A DNA stretch of 64,000 nucleotides from Sphaerulina vaccinii (Eukaryota > Ascomycota > Dothideomycetes > Mycosphaerellales > Mycosphaerellaceae): the NCBI GenBank assembly GCA_022570795.1, contig JAKUDP010000003.1:992001-1056000 (forward strand), in the 5' to 3' direction. The translations under genes were made by a program, and so were the position numbers. Below are positions 60,235-64,000 of this stretch, in pieces. The notes beneath the pieces are model-generated. The model saw only the letters and a list, made by a program, of their open reading frames with translations, made no database searches and had not been told where the DNA came from. Position 1 is the first letter of the stretch. Every line of letters starts with the position of its first letter.

Positions 60235-61175
60235 GTTGACTTGAACTTGGCAGTGATCCTTTCTATTTCAAGTGGATTCTTTGATGACAGTTGTGATTAT
60301 CTTCGATGGTCTGGTTGGTGCGGAGAACAGAGAAGAGTGCCAGGTGGTGTATTATGGATGATTGTAGAGTAGAGCCGCTTGCCTGATACACGACCAGATG
60401 CAAGCGCTGCCTACGAAGCTCATTTTGACAGGTGCAACATCGCTCTTTCGCGTCAAGAATTGCAAAATGAAGCAAAAGCAAGAGCAAGAGCAAGAAACTT
60501 TGGCAGTTGCGACTTGGCTGGGCTATTGTGATTGGTTCGGATAAGGCGGGAGCTAGTGTAGAAGTCGTGAGACTGATACCATAACATTCTCGATGTCCAA
60601 ACTTCCTCATCTATCTTATCACAACAATTCGGATTGCCAGCGTTGCCTCAATCTGTCACATCGACAGAGCAAGCTTCATTTCCTGTCAATCTTCGCTCAG
60701 CATCCTCATCTTGCGACGCTCGAGTCTTCACGCACAGAACCGAACGATCAGTACAGAAGTCGCTCCTGTGTCCTCTTCCTAGCGTCGTACACAACACCGA
60801 GATCAGATCGCTCTCAGCTATTCACGCTTTGTCGTCCCTAGAGTCTCATCATCTCTATGCCTACCAAGCTTGAGGTCCAAAGAGGTCAGTGATTCCAACA
60901 TCTGCTCTTGATGAGGCATTCAGTCTCAAGCCTGCAAGACGGCTAGCGTCGTTCCACTGCCCTTGGCTATGCGCCCAGACTTCTTATTCGGACGTCGTGC
61001 CTATGTGATACATAACAAGATTCAGTAGCCAGTACGATGGCTCAGCGCGTCAGCACAGACAGCCGATCGTGACGGTAAGTATACTTTACACTATGACCGA
61101 GTGCAAAATATAAGAGCTCGTCGATGGAACGTCTTTCGGAGGTCGTAATCATCTGCTCGCACCATCCTTGGCACG
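60235..61175. other. Divergent promoter region, BMT2 and haloperoxidase-like gene
   Basis: 940 bp without a supported ORF; contains a short purine-rich GCAAGA/GAGCAA run near 60470-60500. Confidence 0.5.
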
Positions 61176-62521
61176 ATGAAGTCCTCACTCCTGACACTGC
61201 TTCATGCGGCTGCAGCTCATGCACAGTATTCTGGTGATATTGTTGCTTACTGGTATGTGCTCTGACCTGATCTGATCTGCAGCGATAATTTGACAGGTCA
61301 CAGGGTTGACCACTCCTCTGCACTAACCAACAACAGTCTCATCGGCGGTCTCCAGTCTCCTCCATCTGGCTGGCTCAACGCGATCGTACAAGGCTCGGTC
61401 TACGTCGCAGCTCTGCAGACACGCGATGAAGATCTAGCCTTCCAGCAATTGGCTGTCAGCCATGCTGCTCACAACAGCTTGACCTGGAACTTTCATGGGA
61501 CTCGAAACTTCGCCAACATCTACGATGTGATGGCCAACATTACATCTCGCATTGGCATCGACCATACCCATGCAGACTACCACCGAGCTGCGGTCATTGG
61601 CCAAGAAGCTGCTCTGCGAGCCACAAATGCCAGACAAGATGACCTATTGAACAACTTCGTCCAATATGTGTATGGTCCCATGGAACCTGGCGTTTATCAG
61701 CGCACACCAGGAGGTCTCACAGCACCCGACACTCCTCAAGCTCGTTACCTCCGCACATTCGGTGGTATTGGCGACATTACGAAGTTCAGAGCCCCACCAC
61801 CACCCGCAGTCAATTCCTCAGGATATGAAGACATTCTCAACTACGTGAAAGCCCAAGGAGAACAAAACTCAACAGTACGCTCGGCATACGACACAGAAAC
61901 AGCACTCTTCTGGCGCGAATCATCTCCAATTCAGTGGAACCGCCTCGCTTACAACGTGATCGGTGACCGCTATGCTACAGACGTGCTATCCTCAGCCAAA
62001 TTCGCCGCACAACTCAACTACGCCCTTGCGAACGCAGCAATTGCCGGCTGGGACTCAAAGTCTTTCTACGACAGTTGGAGACCAGTCACAGCCATCCGAC
62101 GCACTGACATCTGGCTTCCATCGGGCAACAATGTTTCGGATCCGAGCTGGACGCCGCTATTGACTCCTACGCCAAATCACCAAGAGTACACTTCGACACA
62201 TGCGTGTTTTGGAGGCGCTGCAGCAGCTGTATTTAAAGCGTGGAATAATGGTTCTGATGCGATTGATATTCTTCAGAGTACGAATATCACGGGAAGAGGG
62301 ATTGTAACTAGGCCGTATACGAGCCTTCAGCAGGCTGTCAAGGATAATGGTGTTAGTAGGATCTTTGGTGGTGTAAGTTCTTTTTCGTTTTGATGTGAGG
62401 CTCAGTGCTGACTTCTTTGCAGATACATTTCCAATTCGCCTCGGACGTGGGCTCGATCGTGGGCGATGATGTTGGGAAGGCTACTATGGAAGCTTTTGAT
62501 TACCGATGGTGGGAGTTCTAG
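61176..62521 (+). CDS. Secreted vanadium-haloperoxidase/PAP2-superfamily enzyme
   Basis: Three exons (61176-61252, 61304-62372, 62423-62521) give 414 residues. A signal peptide (MKSSLLTLLHAAAAHAQ) precedes the mature enzyme. The PAP2/vanadate-binding residues are spread as in the family: SWRPVTAIRR (Arg), YTSTHACFGGAAAAVF (catalytic-type His), and, rebuilt across the last intron, SRIFGGIHFQFASDVG (Arg and vanadate-ligand His). VDHSSALTNNS and PSGWLNAIVQ resemble the N-terminus of fungal vanadium-dependent haloperoxidase-like proteins. Such enzymes either oxidise halides with hydrogen peroxide or act as acid phosphatases; these motifs alone do not decide. The first acceptor was chosen to keep VDHSSAL in frame; another AG lies 9 bp upstream. 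Confidence 0.88.
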
Positions 62522-62584
62522 AGTGAGAAGTGGCATCCTGGCCAACCTTCTACTCTCGCTACATACATAACCATCGCCTCGAGC

Positions 62585-62854
62585 TCAGAACGTCTGTTGT
62601 CGCCCTCCCTTTCTTGGCTCATTCTTTACATCCTTCCTTCCAAGATGCCCACTATATTCCTCACAGTCGTCCCAGCTGTCCATGCATGCTCTCCTGTGAT
62701 CCACGAATTCCATTCTGCCGCAGACGTAGTCGCCGCACTCGTCGCACCAGAACTCAGTGTTGGGGTCAGTCCTGCCCTTGTGCGGGTCGCGAATGTGTTT
62801 CTCCAGTTGTTTTACGGTGTCGAAGAATCTGCCGCAGCTGGGATCGTGTGACAA
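62585..62854 (-). CDS. Possible small C2H2-like zinc-finger protein, 5' end unresolved
   Basis: The frame carries CGRFFDTVKQLEKHIRDPH (one Cys visible, two His) and then CDECGDYVCGRMEFVDHRRAC, a Cys/His-rich block like a degenerate second finger. The first codon is not ATG and an in-frame stop lies a short way upstream, so a real start needs an upstream exon that I could not place. It is convergent with the haloperoxidase-like gene. It may be a broken or mis-phased gene. Confidence 0.35.
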   Translation of the reverse strand: MSHDPSCGRFFDTVKQLEKHIRDPHKGRTDPNTEFWCDECGDYVCGRMEFVDHRRACMDSWDDCEEYSGHLGRKDVKNEPRKGGRQQTF

Positions 62855-64000
62855 ACTGTGCGGCCATGAAGTAGGAGCAGTCCCACATCTCGCTCAGTGA
62901 AAAATTCATATTTGTGTTTGTGCTCATGTTGCTAGTTTCGGCGTAGAACTCGGGAGGAGTCTGGTCCCGGACGAATTCGGGTTTGGTGGTATACGGATAT
63001 GTGCTGATTCGATGATTTTTGTCTATTGTGGTGGCGTTCCGTTCTGAGTTGATGGTCCGGCCAAGATGCTCTGTGCTATGTTCGAGGTGTAAGAGATGCT
63101 GTGATATGTCAAGAACTTTTGTAGCGCATTTCGGATACTTGTATGCTGCTCGACTCGAAAAACGAAGCAGTTCCAGATCCAAGTCATGTAACATGACTTA
63201 AACATATGTTTTCGACTTAGGATATACAATGCGTGCTCGGATCTGTTTGATGCTGAGGTTCAAGGGCTGGAATTGGACTGCGTTCAATGATTAGTGTCAT
63301 CTCTAGACAATGTCACTCCCATGACCAGATACCACCAAGTGACCCATGCTCTGCGCTTCTGTATAGTATTCAATGCTCCCATGCATTCCTTCATCATCAG
63401 CGAAGTCCAGCGTCACAGCTGCGAGGTGGAGCGTAGAACAGCAGAGCAAAGCCAAATGCTCTACAAAGCTTGGAAGGACTATGCACTTAAAAGCTGCGGC
63501 TGCAACGCATGGTGGCGACCCTGAGCATTGATTGTTCCGAGATGAAGGATGTCTCTTGCGCGAAACTACCGGTGCGTGAGACATGCCCTGGTTCAGCCTG
63601 AGTGACAAGTCTTGCTAGCCATATAGGAGCGAGTTCTCGAGCTCTGACGATCAGTAGACAAAGGTGAAGCCTTCTGTACAACCCCAAGCTTTCAGCTCGA
63701 TCCAGCCTCAGCTCTCGTTCGTGGCATATGTCAACTCGGCTGGCTGCATCAGCTCGGTATAGACATAGCCCGTGTCGTTCATGGGTAAGGAGTCCTTCTC
63801 CCCGCCCGCACGCGCGGCTTACCGGTCGAGCTCTTCACATCCCATGTGTAGATGCGTGAAGGTGGTACGGCAAGTACGGCAAGCCAGGATCTCGGAGAGT
63901 GGTACGGAGAGCCAGGGATCTCGGAGGAACGATTGGAGTACAGCAAGGCACCTGTACACGAGGTACAAATGTACCTTATGCAAGATCTTTCGATCAGCTG
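62855..64000. other. Right end of window, no supported gene
   Basis: 1.1 kb with only short open frames. Near the end a 23- to 24-bp direct repeat occurs (63874-63896 and 63902-63925, around GTACGG...GCCAGG...ATCTCGGA), followed by an AGGTACA dyad at 63961-63976. Confidence 0.5.

Noticed and set aside
1..64000. tRNA or rRNA genes
   Set aside because: No convincing tRNA B-box with matching acceptor stem or rRNA core was found by eye; a covariance-model scan would be decisive.

Overview
This is a gene-dense nuclear window from a filamentous ascomycete (Pezizomycotina; the gene set and intron style suggest Dothideomycetes, which is an inference). Introns are short (47 to 61 bp where I could place them), with GTAAGT/GTATGT/GTGAGT-type donors and CTAAC/CTGAC-type branch sites. 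Recognisable genes include fungal COG2, STE12 with C-terminal zinc fingers, striatin, NAP1, BMT2, TIM8, 60S L25 (uL23), Zn2Cys6 regulators, a HET-domain protein and a highly reducing polyketide synthase. All splice junctions were placed by eye from reading-frame continuity and splice consensus.

Layout. 0-5 kb: 3' end of COG2, a large GTPase-like gene interrupted by two in-frame stops, and a secreted alpha-carbonic anhydrase. 6.7-17 kb: an accessory block with a SnoaL-like protein, a damaged fungal transcription-factor domain gene, a NADPH-cytochrome P450 reductase, a secreted GH5 glycosidase, a Zn2Cys6 activator and a cytochrome P450. The reductase, regulator and P450 look like a small oxidative module with its own electron donor. 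17.6-19.8 kb: a diverged non-coding tandem array (units 123-144 bp) split by a 437-bp element with 37-bp terminal inverted repeats. 19.9-28.5 kb: a nuclear SANT/Myb-like gene, a gene-poor stretch with a decayed Myb/SANT-like fragment and a second tandem array (about 101-bp units), then a small Myb-like gene.

29.7-39.6 kb: striatin (STRIPAK scaffold) and STE12 (MAPK-responsive regulator), both developmental signalling genes, separated by about 4.9 kb without a gene I can support. 41-45 kb: HET-domain protein, ribosomal L25 and a short TIM8 gene. 45.2-56.6 kb: a highly reducing PKS (KS-AT-DH-MT-ER-KR-ACP) carrying one in-frame stop and two frame changes, divergent from a 14-TM-type MFS exporter. 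This looks like a decaying secondary-metabolite pair inserted between housekeeping genes. 57-62.5 kb: NAP1, BMT2, a vanadium-haloperoxidase/PAP2-family secreted enzyme and a poorly supported C2H2-like ORF. The last 1.1 kb has no gene I can support.

A recurrent theme is inactivation by stop codons compatible with C-to-T (or G-to-A) transitions in accessory genes, and inverted-repeat arms that differ only by transitions. Both fit repeat-induced point mutation or cytosine deamination, but this was not computed.
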